A stretch of 64,000 nucleotides of DNA from Leuctra nigra (GCA_934045905.1 OW203773.1:14681246-14745245); one strand, 5' to 3'; shown: positions 33,201-45,405, counted from the stretch's first letter. Notes: generated by a model not told the origin, from the sequence alone. Made by a program: numbers and translations.

Positions 33201-34750
33201 TTGTCTGTTTATGAAAATACAACGTTATCGCAATAACAATTGATTAACTTCCTACGAAATATGTGTACCTATATATCTGTAATAATTAAGATTCCCACTG
33301 TCATTATTCACTATCCAGTGAGACCACATCCAAGGGAACGGGCTTCAAGTATCTCGAATAGAATGTCACCCACAACGTTGTCAAAGATTGTCATGATGGT
33401 CGGATAATTGACCACTTAAACACACAATAGGGAAGTTTCGTGAAGATTAGAATTCAGAATAATATTTATTTTATGAAAGTAGAGATGTTGCTGAACACAG
33501 ATGTGGTATTATTTTTGTTGTTGGACGAATAGTTCTCATGTAATTAATTTACAAAGTTTGATAGATCTCCTCTCATTTAAAAACAGGAAAATTGGCAATG
33601 ACATCACAGTTTGCTAAATTGCCATGGCAACAAGGGAATCCCCATGTCAACACAATGTTCAAGACTTGGAAATGACATCACAGTTCTGATTCTTGTTAAA
33701 GGCCGTTTTTCCCGCCAAAAATCATATAATATTTGAACTCGATTTTTATGAATGAAAATTTAAGATTTCACAGGTAACAAGTGTATTTGTCATTATTATT
33801 TGTGTTTATTTATAGAAATTTACTAGAATAAAATTTCACGAGACTTCCCTATTACTCTAGATAAGTTACAAATAAGTTTTTTAATGTGATATTATAAATG
33901 TATGCAAAATTAAAAATATGTGGTGTAAATTTTATTTTTCGTGTTTGATCACACCATAACAGCTTTGTAAGGTACTGAAAGAAATGGTTCAATGTTTCTT
34001 GTGTAATAATGTAATTGTGCTACAAATAAAATGAAGTCCCTATCTGTAAATAATATTTACACTATTGACATTTATCATTATTCCAATAATTGATCCTGTG
34101 TCAGCTCCACTCATGTTTCTTCCATTCTTTACGAGGGCAGACGATATTTACTTTTTACTCTTGAAAAGATGTTTCCATACAAACATAAATTTGATTAGTA
34201 ATTCGCTCCTAATAGAGGGCCTAGGGGCATTAACAGCACAATTCGCACGGTGCTTTTCATTCCATTTCTCAACAATAATAAAAAAAATCTCACAGAAGTT
34301 AAAAAAAAAATACACAATTACAAGACTCAATAGATTTTAAAGTAATATATAGGTATTAACATTGTATTTACCCATTTACCCATTGTATTTTGGAAAAGGA
34401 TAATAAAGATTATTATTATATAGGTATTATATTTTACTAAGACTTCAATCAGTTAATTTAACATTACAATCATATTAAAAACTATGTCATGAAATTAACA
34501 TAGGGTTCATAGATAAAAAAAATGTTTGAAGAAAGGAAATATTGGATTTATAAGCCAAGGAAGTTTAGAATACGTCACGTACAGTCTTGGAATAATCGGT
34601 AAACCCTTAATTTACCTCCAACAACATTCAGACATCTTTTCCAGTGTTCCTGCTCGAGAATTAGGGGCATGAAGAATTAAAGTAAATGCGTGGAAAGGGA
34701 TCAGGTTTATTAAATATATTTCCGTGACTGTACATAACATCTATGGGTTA
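33201..34750. other. Intergenic, no gene seen
   Basis: AT-rich. A stretch near 33600-33730 (TGACATCACAG twice, then CGTTTTTCCCGCC) recalls the ends of the first MITE family but is not a recognisable copy. Confidence 0.45.
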
Positions 34751-34754
34751 GCTT

Positions 34755-34960
34755 GGATATGGAACGCAGGAAGCGAACCGAATCGCCAAGTGGAGGAGCG
34801 AGCTGGACAACCCTGACATCCCAACTGAAGAAGAACTGGCCCTGGGTGGAGACCTGCCCTATGCAGTGTGAAGAACGCAAATGAGAGTTGGATGCACGAC
34901 CAACCTGCAGAAGTGGGGCTTCCTGCAGCCAGATATACTAAAGTGGGTTTAGTGGGTTTG
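34755..34960 (+). pseudogene. Non-LTR retrotransposon fragment
   Basis: Plus-strand reading gives RIAKWRSELDNPDIPTEEEL, a stop codon, then QMRVGCTTNLQKWGF, the [NR]-x-[LM]-R-x-G-x(3)-x-N-L-x-K-W-G pattern found near the C-terminus of some LINE polyproteins. GC-rich island, stop-interrupted, no ends identified. Confidence 0.5.
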
Positions 34961-35199
34961 AAGGGTTAGGTGGCAATTCTAAGTAACCAATACTTAGTAC
35001 CACTTACTTACGAAATACTTAGTAACCAATACACATAAAACTAACTCTTGGACACAAATCGGTATCGTCACAAACCAAAATAATAAAATATAACAAAATA
35101 TTTTGAAGATGTTTCTAGATGTTTCATGCGTTCGAAATCGAAAAGTTAAAACGGCTCAGGCTTAAAATATTCATCTTGTGTGGGATTTTATTATTATAA

Positions 35200-35410
35200 T
35201 TTGTGCCGACACCGGTGAATGTCAAACAGTTCGTGTGTCGTGGACGTTTTCGAAACCATCGTGTAATGCATTGGCAGTGGTGACGGTTTGTTCTGGTGAA
35301 AGTGCTGGTGGCCCTGATAAGGGCCTTCGAAACGTCGCGAACGGCCCTTCTCAGGGCCACCAGCACATTCATCGGAACAAACCGTCACCACTGCTAATTC
35401 AGTTCGTGTG
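35200..35410. repeat. Hairpin element
   Basis: GTGCTGGTGGCCCTGATAAG and the inverse CTCAGGGCCACCAGCAC form a long stem around 35335, flanked by AACAAACCGTCACCACTG and its inverse. Related pieces occur at 57003-57098 (GTCGTGGACGTTTTCG). Antiparallel ORFs of 65-82 codons are produced by the hairpin. Confidence 0.75.
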
Positions 35411-36411
35411 TTTTAATTAATTGATTAGACTTAATCAATGACTTTGATCTTCTTCTCTTTTATATTTGTAATTTATTGTGTACTGCGTAATAATGAAAAT
35501 ATTCCTCTAGATACTTCTGTGCATTACACATTTATAAATAATGGTCTTGATGACATAGCAATATGTCGAGCATATTGATCATTTGTGTCTTTTCACAAAT
35601 ATGCACAACTTTTTGTTGTAAAACTTCATAGGGGGCCAATTCTTGGGATTCACGTTTTAAAACCATGTAGATACGTTTTCACTGTTTAAAACGCACAAAA
35701 TTTTAAGGCTATAAGTTTTATACAATGCAAACGTAAAATTATGGTTTCATAACATGGAAACTCAATAATTGTAGGATAATTTCAGCTCGATCGAAGAAAC
35801 AGTAAGATGAGTATGTCCACCAACAATAAATTCATTGTAATAAAATATTTGACTTCAGTTGAAACAAAAATAACTACAATAGGTTAAAGAATTCATAATT
35901 AACAAAAACTAATTTTGACATTATATTTTTGGATTGTTTAATGAACCAATGGAGTTTAATAGTTGTCAAAGATGCATCACAATTTTTCTTTGTTAGATGC
36001 CAGTTTTATTTTTTCAATGTCTTCTGAACAAGATCACTGAATTGTAATTGAAATATTATGAAAAAAAATACGTTTGGGACAGTCTCCAATTTCTTTTTGT
36101 GATATCATCCAAACTTACAATCGAAAAATAAGAAATTATTCATTATTGACATTGTCTTTGAATCCGTATCCACGTTACGTCAACCAAAATAAAAACAACC
36201 GATTCTTTTTGAGAATCTAAAAAAACACAAACACCCTAAAGGCTTGAAGCCTGGAGCCTGCCGTCCTGTTACATCAGAGAGTTCGCCATGGCACATCGAG
36301 GGTAAAGTCAACTATTCGTTACTAACAGCTTCATGCTCAAAAGAAGTTGCGTCCGCAAGTAGATATTTGCGTATGTCGGTCCTCAACACCCCATGAGCTA
36401 ATAGTCTTACT
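35411..36411. other. Intergenic, no gene seen
   Basis: AT-rich; no repeat partner or coding island recognised. Confidence 0.45.
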
Positions 36412-37303
36412 AGGAAAACGCTCTGAGTAACGCGTTGATGAGCGAGCACGGATACGCAGAACACCTCGAACCGAAATTCTGTCTATCGAAAATATCATTA
36501 AAAGCCAATAATTCTTGAATTTCGTCAGACTTGAATAAAAATCTCTAAATATTCCTAAAATGTTAGTATCAACCTTTATGATTGAACTGTTCCTTGTTAA
36601 TATTCAAAAATCACAGGATCTCTTTAAAAAAAATACCTGGGACCACTCAAATCATATGATATTAGTGTGTACACAATATCATATCAATCTGTTGAACGGT
36701 CATTATTAGTTTCATTTCGTTTGAAACTTTCTGCTCTAACTACCTTGCCTTGAACTGAAGATTCAAGTCGCCGTGAATTTGACAGCCAACACGCAAAATG
36801 TCCCTAAAATTACAAAAACTTTTGAAAATAACGACAGATTTGACTGAAAATTGGCAAAAATACCTTAAATGTTGGTACCAATGACCATGTAAAGTTTTTA
36901 GTTGGTCGGTCAATCGGTTCTAGTTTAAATTACAAAAATCACAGGAAAAATGGTTTCAAATTTGAACCAATGGGAGGATTTGGCTGAAATTTATTATGAT
37001 TGGGTACAATGTTGGTTGCAATGACTTTGCTAAATCTCAAATTGATCAAACCAACCAATCAAAAGATATTTTTTTTAAATTTGAACCAATCAGGTGATTT
37101 CAAAAAAATTAGGGTCTGCAACGCCCGGAAATGGTCAGTACATGTGTGCAAATTTTCAGCTTGATCGAAGAAAAACTGTGACTTGTATATCGTCAGTAAC
37201 AGAAAAAAAATAAATAAAAAAAACACACACACAAAAAAAAAACAGAGGTCCGTGCCAAAAGAGCCAAAAGGAGACGCTCGCTTCGCTCGCTCAATGAACG
37301 GAA
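36412..37303 (-). mobile_element. Helitron-like element, family W, copy 3
   Basis: Complete copy in minus orientation, from CTAGGAAAACGCTCTGAGTA on the left to GACGCTCGCTTCGCTCGCTC at the right end. Contains the uninterrupted AAAATATCATTAAAAGCC at about 36490, an empty site for the piggyBac-like insertion seen in copy 7. Confidence 0.7.
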
Positions 37304-37413
37304 TCCAGTAGACCCTGGTCACTTGCGTCGATAAATCTTGACATTCTTTTGAGCATGAGGCTGCCACTTTGAAGAATTTCGCGCGCATCACGTTACCTTA
37401 CACGATTCCTCTT

Positions 37414-37606
37414 AATAGACCACATTTTAAATTATCTAGTTAGCTCTGCTTTTCAAAAAATTTCATATGCAGTACCGTGATCCTCATATATATTTATGTT
37501 ATGATCCATTGTTGAAAAACACTAATAGATATGAGGATCACGGTACTGCATATGAAATTTTTTGAAAATCAGAGCTAACTAGATAATTTAAAATGTGGTC
37601 TATTCC
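37414..37606. mobile_element. Palindromic MITE
   Basis: Near-perfect inverted repeat: AATAGACCACATTTTAAATT on the left, its complement on the right ending TGTGGTCTATT, with GATCCTCATATATA near the centre. About 193 bp, 35 bp upstream of the first recognised exon of the right modular gene. Confidence 0.8.
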
Positions 37607-37641
37607 TACAACTGATCCTACAACATGCATCTTCTTTACAG

Positions 37642-37682
37642 ACCTGCAGATGGCAATCCATGTGCAGGGAGCCCAAGGAGAG
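37642..37682 (+). CDS. Right modular gene, leader exon 1
   Basis: 41 bp from acceptor CTTCTTTACAG to donor GTATGA. It enters in phase 2 and exits in phase 1, encoding PADGNPCAGSPRR, Pro/Gly-rich and basic at the end like the other leaders. The phase-2 entry matches the second exon of the left gene (9724). An alternative acceptor at 37649 would give a 33-bp phase 1 to 1 exon. Confidence 0.5.
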
Positions 37683-37954
37683 GTATGAAATATTTCATCA
37701 TTTCGAAATAAGAACTAATGATATAGCTATGATATAATTGAAAACTTAGTAGGTGTGAGTCGAGAAGTGCATGCAAAACGTTTTATAAATTTCATGTTGA
37801 AATATAACTGAACTACTGGAAAAATGAATAAACATTGCTAATTTGGGATGGGCATTCACTACTTCACACTTGTTGGGACCGAGTCCTAATGAATGCCTAA
37901 TGTCTAATTCCGATTATTTTTTTTCTGCAATCATGCTATTCCAAATTAAAACAC

Positions 37955-38500
37955 TTGTACCAATTTAAAAATATTTTGTCACGAAGAGTTAAATTCCTGC
38001 TTGTTGAATCATTAATAATCTCAAAATTTGATTACGGCGACGTTATCTATGGAAGCTGTCTTGATAGTGTGAGCGCTAAAAGACTCCAAACTGCGCAAAA
38101 CTCTTGCCTACGTTTCGCATTAAACATTAGACGCTACGATCCTGTCTTAAAGAGACCAAATCATATTTCCTGCCATTATGCAGAAGTTGGCTGGCTCAAA
38201 CTCCAGGAAAGACGTAATTTACATATATGCAACCTAGTCAATAAAATCCTAGAAACTGGACAACCAGAATACCTCCATAGCAAACTCACTAAAAGAAAAG
38301 ACATTCATTCAGTAAACACACGTGGTAAAAATAAACTCTCTTCACATTCACACTCTACGAATTTATTCCAAAGATCGTTTTCATTTAATGCAGTGAAATA
38401 TTATAATGAGATCCCAAACTCTATGCACAGCGTACAGCACAAGCTATTTAAACCACTTCTTAAAAAAATGTTCCTGGAGAGAAATAGAGCTAATAAATAA
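37955..38500 (+). pseudogene. 5'-truncated non-LTR retrotransposon, RT C-terminal region
   Basis: Intact 181-codon tail of a LINE polyprotein. It has SLIISKFDYGDVIYG, then KRLQTAQNSCLRFALNI, LKLQERRNLH and a C-terminus FKPLLKKMF. This is the post-RT region of Jockey/RTE/CR1-like elements. It is followed by a 3' UTR to about 38820 ending in AATAAAG and TTATTATTAT. It lies in the first long intron of the modular gene, in sense orientation. Confidence 0.8.
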
Positions 38501-39058
38501 TATATTGTAGATAAGTACCTAGCCAGATGTTACTGCAGACGCACATCACATTACATACATACCTTGTAATTTAATTAATCATGAAGTTTTCAGTTCCTTC
38601 AAGTATCTGTTACTATTGTCTTTGTTATTATTACTCTAATTATCCATATGTTTTTTGTTCCTTAATGTCAATAACTTATCCATAGTCGAATTATACATTG
38701 TAAAATTTTCCTTTAATTCACATATTTACTTGACACTGTACCACTTATGTTAACAAAAGAGTTAAGTGGAAGAGAAGCCACTGGCTTAACTTCGCTCTAA
38801 AAATAAAGATATTTATTATTATAATTTTAACGACTTTAGATGCTAGTTTTCAAAAGTACCTAACGACTAGTACTATTTTAGACGATTCTGTTTGGTTGGT
38901 TATGAAAATGTTCATTAAGAGTTTTTCGTGCTTACCTGTATCGAGTGAAGATGGTAGTTTAGCTCGCTTTGTATTAATAGTATTAGTTCATTCATAAGTT
39001 GATTATAATTACATGCTTTTGAGCAACCTTATTAATGAGGCAAAGTCTTTGTATTTAA

Positions 39059-39450
39059 GAGTCCTGGGGACCGCAAATGAAACTGACGGATTGTGTCAAA
39101 TTTTCCCCAAATATCTAAGTCTCCCCAAGGCTCATTATTTACTCCACTGTTATGAAACTTTGGGAGGTAGTTTTGATACCCATTTTCTCGTAATACTATT
39201 GAGAAAATTAAAGAAATATTTTCATAAAAAAAAGTTTTATTATTCACATAATTCATTCAAAAATATTAAAAAATCTTTTTTTGTTTCAAGTATTTCTAAA
39301 AAAAATTTAGTAGTATTACGATAAAATGGGTATCAAAACTACCTCCCAAAGTTTCATAACAGGGGAGTCAATAATGAGCCTTGGGGAGACTTAGGTATTT
39401 GGGGAAAATTTGACACAATGCGACAGTTTCCTTTGCGGTCCCCAGGACTC
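39059..39450. mobile_element. Palindromic TTAA MITE, third family
   Basis: Inverted repeat with ends GAGTCCTGGGGACCGC and GCGGTCCCCAGGACTC, flanked by TTAA at 39055-39058 and 39451-39454. The inversion continues through CTCCCCAAGGCTCATTATT and CTTTGGGAGGTAGTTTTGAT. Both overlapping ORFs are palindrome artefacts. Confidence 0.85.
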
Positions 39451-39539
39451 TTAAGGTAGAGCAATCGATCGATATATACAAAAATATTTTTTCTTGAAAT
39501 AACAAGTTCAAAAAACGTTTTTCTACATTTCAACTATAG

Positions 39540-39690
39540 TATAACAGACTCCAACTCCAGTCCAACAATGAGTTTTCAATTTTAGGTCATCAGAGGATGA
39601 ACAAAACTTTAACATGGGAAGTATAGGAAAATCATTTCGAATTTGGCTTATAACTTTTAAAAAAGCTCACGTTGTTATTGTGTTAAATTT
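39540..39690 (-). mobile_element. Decayed relative of the 41869-42410 MITE
   Basis: GAGTTTTCAATTTT, GAAGTATAGGAAAATCATTT and GAATTTGGC parallel the segment at about 42180-42270 on the other strand. No ends preserved. Confidence 0.45.
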
Positions 39691-39901
39691 TTTTCTGATA
39701 GTATGTTCATATGTCTACCATAATAACAAATTACGTTCAAATCTATCGACGCAAAAAATAGATCTTCATTATAGCCTAAAAATGACACAATTCTCTTTTT
39801 CCGCCATAAGATAACATGGGGGGAACAAATCGATTGATCTCAGAAACTGGACACGCGAATTGTTTCATTTTTCAGGGATTGAGTTTTGCATGATTATCAA
39901 C

Positions 39902-40808
39902 TAGGAAAACGCTCAGTGTAACGCGTTGATGAGCGAGCACAGAACATGCAACATCCCCATAGTAACGATGCACGACACGGCACAAGACGATTTTCTCTGC
40001 AATTATTCAATCTCCATAATACTCTGGATGAATAACAGATCCATTGTGTCGTGAAGTCTTACCTACATACCTTCTCCAGAAATCTCTTGTGACATCTCAT
40101 ACTAAACTCGTAAAATTACAATTAATACTTGACTGATTGGGCTTACAATATGTAAAATTTAATATTAAGTTGGTCTTGATCACCATGCAAAATTTGAACT
40201 TAATGTGAACATTTTTATTGTCGACCAATCAGAAGACATTATTTAAACTTAAACCAATTAGAGGATTTGGCCTTCGTACTGCATCCGATTTTATGCGCTA
40301 GCTCAAAAATGCTTTCATTTTACTGTACATTGTAGATAGCTTGGCTGCTCAAAACTTTTGAAAATAACAACAGATTAGACTGAAAATTGGCAAAAAAGCT
40401 AAAATGTTGGTACCAATGACCACGCGAAGTTTCAAGTTGATCGGTCAATCTGTTCTAGTTTAAATGTCAAAAATCACATGAAAAATGGTTTTCAATTTGA
40501 ACCAATAAGAGGATTTGGCTGAAACTTTTTATGATTGGGTACAATGTTGGTTGCAATGTTTTTGCTAAATTTCAAATTGATCGAAGCACCCAATAGAAAG
40601 ATAATTTTTTTAAAATTTGAACCAATCACGGGAGCCCATTCAAAAACGATCCCAGGGACCGCATAGAGTACGTTAGTATGTGTACAAAATTTCAGATCGA
40701 TTGCTTGAGCGGTTTGACCTGGGCTGTGACCACAAAAAAAAAAAAAAAAAACACACAGAGAAAGTGCCATAAGAGTACCGTGGTGACGCTCGCTACGCTC
40801 GCTCAATA
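39902..40808 (-). mobile_element. Helitron-like element, family W, copy 4
   Basis: From CTAGGAAAACGCTCAGTGTA to GACGCTCGCTACGCTCGCTC. Includes the A-rich run at 40734-40751 and the AGAAAGTGCCATAAGAG block typical of the GAGCG end. In an intron between leader exons. Confidence 0.7.
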
Positions 40809-40899
40809 AGTCACCAAAATTTCAAGTAAATCGGAAAAATTGAGGTTATGGTGGTTCTACCTTAATAAAGATGAGCGAACTTGTTCATGTTGCTTACAG

Positions 40900-41016
40900 C
40901 ATCGATGACCACTGGGCCGTCCCTCCGAGAACGCTTGGCCAGGTTACAGTCCCAAGGAGCCTTTGAGGTGGCCAAGACTCGGGAGGCGCCAAAGACTCCG
41001 GAGGCGCCAAAAAGAG
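40900..41016 (+). CDS. Right modular gene, leader exon 2
   Basis: 117 bp, acceptor GTTGCTTACAG and donor GTGTGT, phase 1 to 1, 39 residues. SLRERLARLQSQGAF looks like an amphipathic helix and is followed by a repeat-like REAPKTPEAPKR. GC content is clearly above the flanking intron. No homologue was recognised in the left gene. Confidence 0.65.
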
Positions 41017-41864
41017 GTGTGTATTAATTTCAAAATATCAGTGAGCACTCGCCAATTCTATAGTCTCCATCAAATGATATCCCACCATCCACCCAATCAG
41101 CTTATATACCCCATATTACTACGCCACAGTGATTTTGTAGTTAATATTTTGATCTAGGACATAAACTATGAATTTTAGATAAAGTACGCCCAGCGAGCGT
41201 GTAGCCTTTCCTTACATAAGATGAGCAGTATTGTTCGACCCTTGTTCGATAGTTAAGCTCTGGCAAGATACAACTCATTTTATGACCTGCCACCCCTTCC
41301 ACCTACACTGTTACCATTTTAAACAACTTTACTTGAATTTTAAAAGCCAACTGCAATGAAATATATTTGGCACGACAACAAAACAAGCCTTTCCCGAACA
41401 CCTGCAGTGGTTGAGAGATATTTACAACCAGACACGCGTCAAAACACTCGGGATTACAAGCTAAGCCCATTGTTGAATTTACACAGCATTTGCTGAACTG
41501 GCTTCACCTCACTGGACGTACAAAACATGAAAGTTTGTTTTCAAACAACATTTCTACACATGAAAAGAAACAATGTTCATCTAACCTGATAGATACTCAA
41601 ACTGAAATCACAATAACCACGCTGTACTGGAATTAATTATGTAAACATGGGATTTCGTATCTCTGCTATGATATTAGATGGAAACTTTGTTTTTCTCGAG
41701 TAGGTAGCCAGATCACCCAGGTTGCCAAGTAACATACCTCAATCTTGTTTATTTTTCTGGGGGGCAGGACATGTTTCAATAGTTTAATCTGAGAAATAAA
41801 GGTATTGAAAATACTAAAATGGTATAAAATAAAATAATATTAAATCAGGAATGATTAGGATTAC
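41017..41864 (+). other. Intron, no feature
   Basis: Mixed-composition intronic DNA. No repeat or exon recognised. Confidence 0.5.
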
Positions 41865-41868
41865 TTAA

Positions 41869-42410
41869 GGGGGATGCCCAAGTAGAGGTCTCCGATAGAT
41901 ATTTGAATTAATATGCTTATTTAATAGATATTTTCCTTGTGCACCATATAAACGCAAGAAAAAGTAGGGTAGCCGAACTAATTTCCAAGATATATCACTT
42001 TATAAATTTGAGTTAGCCCTATCTTTAACATGGTAAGTCGAAAAAACACGGTAATTTTCCTAGTAAATATTAGATTTAAACTATTTTCCACCGATAGATT
42101 TTTTCCAAAAACTAATATTATGTGTATTAGACATAGAGGTATTTATTAAGATTTTTATATATACACCTAGCCGTACGTTTTTAAAAGTTAGGCGCCAAAT
42201 TCTAAATAATTTTCCTATACCTCCTGTGTTAAAATTTCTTAATTTTCCGAAGACATCATTTTGAAAACTCAATATAATTCGAGAGTTGCAAGTTACAAGA
42301 CATTTGATGAAATTTTTACATAAAAATATAGTTGAAATGTTGAAAAAATTAATAAAAGTCGTACATTTCAACAACAAATATTTTCGGAAAATCTACTTTG
42401 GCATCCCTCC
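41869..42410. mobile_element. TTAA MITE, second family, complete copy
   Basis: Begins GGGGGATGCCCAAGTAGA and ends TCTACTTTGGCATCCCTCC, flanked by TTAA at 41865-41868 and 42411-42414. 542 bp, non-coding. An inverted partial copy is at 470-908. Confidence 0.85.
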
Positions 42411-42469
42411 TTAATTAGTTTTTACTGCAAGTCTGTACTTTTGCTACATTGTTTGTGATTCATCGCCAG

Positions 42470-42622
42470 GTTCTCCCGAACGTCGTCGCTCCAGTACACC
42501 ATCTGCTGCATCTTCTACAGAATCCTGTACAGGTCTTTGTCCAGCGCATTGTCCTCCAGAATCTTCTCCAGAATCTTCTTTTTGCTCTTCACAAGCTGGA
42601 ACCTCCAGGCGACGATCAGCCG
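42470..42622 (+). CDS. Right modular gene, Ser/Pro-rich exon with Cys motif
   Basis: 153 bp, acceptor CATCGCCAG and donor GTCAGT, phase 1 to 1, 51 residues. It starts SPERRRSSTPSAASS, contains SCTGLCPAHCPPESSP and ends SRRRSA. The left-gene exon 9387-9724 has the same C-x(2)-C-P-x-H-C-P arrangement and an Arg/Ser end, but is twice as long. The four close Cys/His could bind metal; that is a guess. Confidence 0.7.
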
Positions 42623-42887
42623 GTCAGTAATACTCAATATATTAACAGCTCAAGTGATGCAGATTCAGGGCCGTATTAAAACATACGTAGGCCCAAGGCA
42701 GCACATTTACTTAGCCGCCCCTGTACGAAATGTTTTAATTTTTCCAGTGGTTAATTTGAAAAATAATAAGCGGGGAGACGATCAATGATCTTTAGTGTTA
42801 TGCTGAAGAAAACAATGGGCATAGGTGTCCGTAGGATTTCTGCCAGGTGGGGGCAAGGCAGGGAAAACAGCACCTGTCGGGCCAGAG

Positions 42888-42913
42888 GGGGCGGGGGGGG
42901 GGGGGGGGGGGGG
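42888..42913 (+). repeat. Poly(G) tract
   Basis: About 26 bp nearly all G, in the intron after the Ser/Pro-rich exon. Length may be unreliable in assembly. Confidence 0.9.
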
Positions 42914-43611
42914 TTGGACACTTTGAAAACATGCCTCCATATTGCTACTTCTTACTCAAAGACGTATGACGTCGTAGTGTCCTAAGAGTCGATTACACTT
43001 TGCAGAGCACTGCTGCGAAGTAATAAGTTAAATCAAACCATTAAGCCAAATGTTATACCTACTGTTATTATGGTAACATGCAATCAAATGTTGAAATCAC
43101 CCAAAAACCATAAAATGGCCGCTTATGGAATTTTGTAGCCGTTTCGACGGATCGGCCTCAAATTTTCACAAATTTGAGATAAAGGGTTATCTCTGTCATC
43201 AGTACACCGTTCTTTCCATAAAGCAGTTATGAGAAAGTAAAAGAGAATCACTTAATTAGAAATGATTTAAAAATGTCACTATATAGGCACATTCACTACA
43301 CTTATCAATAACTAAGCTTGAAAACAATTGGACATTCGTTTATTTAAAAGTCCTGCATGTCCTGTCGAAACGACTATTACGCTACACTGCGTTTCACATT
43401 TAGCTGTCCGGTAAGATATTTTGAATACCCCTTGTCCGAGAGAGAGGGATGGTCTCGGAAGACCGCGCGATCGCACACAGCGACTGAGGGATGGACAAAA
43501 ACCTTGTTACTTGCAACATTATTGGCCACGTCTGTCAAACAGCTCCTCGGGAAATGCAGTGTACGGATGTCAAGGAAGCAATGTCAAGGATGTGAACATT
43601 TTTGCCTTCAG
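42914..43611 (+). other. Intron, no clear feature
   Basis: No repeat partner identified. GC-richer 43430-43610 contains ORFs, but they do not continue in the frame of the next exon without a splice. Confidence 0.45.
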
Positions 43612-43671
43612 ATTTGCCTCGCTACCAGCCGATGGTCCGACCTCCTCCGGGTCCACCTCCTGTCTCTGCAG
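43612..43671 (+). CDS. Right modular gene, Pro-rich microexon
   Basis: 60 bp, acceptor TTTTTGCCTTCAG and donor GTAAAT, phase 1 to 1, encoding LPRYQPMVRPPPGPPPVSA. Frame chosen because it is phase 1 at both ends; the longer ORFs covering it (43357-43698) use other frames. Pro-rich content agrees with the leader exons. Confidence 0.55.
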
Positions 43672-43821
43672 GTAAATGGACTGTTGAAACACATCTAGAA
43701 CGATGGTAATTTTGCTCATGAAAATGTCAGTGAACGACCTTGGCGAGAAAATTAGAGAAGGAGGACTATATCTACAAATTGTATTTTATGCAAATAGCGT
43801 AATCGATTCCTATTTTAGCAT

Positions 43822-44315
43822 CCTCAGACCCAGACATATTTTTTTGGCCCGGATTTTATTTTTCTAAGAAAAAATCACTTGGAAAAAATCGAAAAAATAT
43901 ATTTAAAAAAATCGATATTTTTATGTTTTAATTTTTTTTTTAATTGACTAATTATGAAGTCATTGTTACGGTGTAAAAATTAAAAAAATATAAAATCTAT
44001 GCTGTTTTGTTATGGCATTGAAGCAATTAAACATATATTTTTTATATTCCACAATGAATAATTACAATTTAATTAAATTGCTGTAAAATGGGATACAATG
44101 GCGGCCTTTTTTTGGTAGCTAATATTCAGATGATTGGTTCATCGTCGACCAATAACATACCTACAATCTTCAAAACAATTCTGTTGGATGCTTCAAGCTA
44201 TGTTATACATATACAATTACTGAACTGCAAATCCCAACGACTTCGGTGGCTCAGCAAATAAATACTGAAGTTGGTTACTTTTTTGTGTATCTTACAGGAT
44301 ACCAGGGGTCTGAGG
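43822..44315 (+). mobile_element. Family Z MITE, complete short copy
   Basis: 494 bp with termini CCTCAGACCC and GGGTCTGAGG. Matches 1847-2171 (same strand) and the left part of 13453-14413 (opposite strand). Confidence 0.8.
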
Positions 44316-44726
44316 AGGTTAAGCAGTGGTGTATTCCAGAATAATCTAAGGTTATACGCTATAAGCAAAGATGCAAATGAAAATAAATGAGTTCGAGGGC
44401 GAAGTCCCCTACCTTAAGGTTACCTTAACGTGGTTAAAAAACCGCAAAGAATTTGATCATCTTTTATTTACTTCATAATAAGATGAAATGGTTGTATTTT
44501 TCGTTTCCGACCTCGATTGTATGTAGACATCAATTATATGTATTTAAATACGTGTTTTGCAGGTTTTAACATACAATTTTTACATACGAGGATTCGCAGA
44601 ACCTCTTTTCAGAACAACACTGCAGCAATATGAAATGATAAAAATTAAAAAGTAAAAAGTGGAAAAGTGCATAAGCTAGTTTTGCAGTTAGAGTATCGAT
44701 ATTAATGAACTGTTTGATCGTTTCAG

Positions 44727-44789
44727 TATCTGGATTTAAAAAGGAGGGCGTTCAACCAGATGAACCACGGAGAGGAATTAACATCCCAG
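44727..44789 (+). CDS. Right modular gene, unit 1 cassette A
   Basis: 63 bp, acceptor CGTTTCAG and donor GTACAT, phase 1 to 1, encoding SGFKKEGVQPDEPRRGINIP. The RRGINIP ending and length match the left-gene exon 8089-8151 (RTGINIP). Confidence 0.8.
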
Positions 44790-44805
44790 GTACATATTCA
44801 ATAAT

Positions 44806-45000
44806 TAAGCGAGCGTAGCGAGCGTTACTACGGGACTCTTATGCCTCTTTCTCTGTTTGTTTGTTGTTTTTTTTGTTCGCGCCATATTGGCCGCACCGAT
44901 TGACCAATCGAGCTGAAATTTTGAACTTACACTAATATCATTCTAATTTCGACCTAGAATGTTTTTTTAGCAATATTGAAATCAAAAAGTTGATTATTTT
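44806..45000 (+). mobile_element. Helitron-like fragment, family W
   Basis: Only the GAGCG end is present: AGCGAGCGTAGCGAGCGTTA, then CTTATGCC, CTCTGTTTG and GATTGACCAATCGAGCTGAA. It starts 17 bp after an exon donor. Confidence 0.6.
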
Positions 45001-45074
45001 ATTTAATTACCCTTTGCCGCGCGACACCCTGCTGAGTTGACCTAAGTCGCATCCTGTCCACCCCACCCCTCCAC

Positions 45075-45405
45075 TAATGACCAATATAATTGTTAACAAA
45101 ATAGGGCTTTGTACGAGTCTTCAGAACATTTCAATGAAAATAATTTCATAGTTTGGATTAAGTTAATAGTTTTAATTTGTCCAACAGATGTTTAGTGCCA
45201 TAATTTTACTAATTTTCGGGCACTAAACATCCGTAGGACAAAGTAAATCTAATAAACCATTACAAGCTATGGAATTATTTTCATTGAACTGTTCTGAATA
45301 TTCCTACATAGCCTTATTTTGTTAACAATTACATTGGTAAAAGATATTGATAAAGATCGATTAAATATTTCTCCAAGGTCAAACTCACTACCCAGCCGTC
45401 ACAAC
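45075..45405. mobile_element. Palindromic MITE, copy 2
   Basis: Same element as 9880-10225, with AACAAAATAGGGCTTTGTAC and its inverse. It ends about 14 bp before the cassette B exon, so part of that exon's acceptor region may derive from or abut the MITE. Confidence 0.75.

Noticed and set aside
35124..35420. Antiparallel ORFs resembling each other
   Set aside because: They arise from both strands of a hairpin repeat and have no conserved domain.
43357..43698. ORFs of 113 and 84 codons as a gene
   Set aside because: Neither frame continues through the donor at 43672 in phase 1. The Pro-rich microexon in the third frame fits the gene structure.
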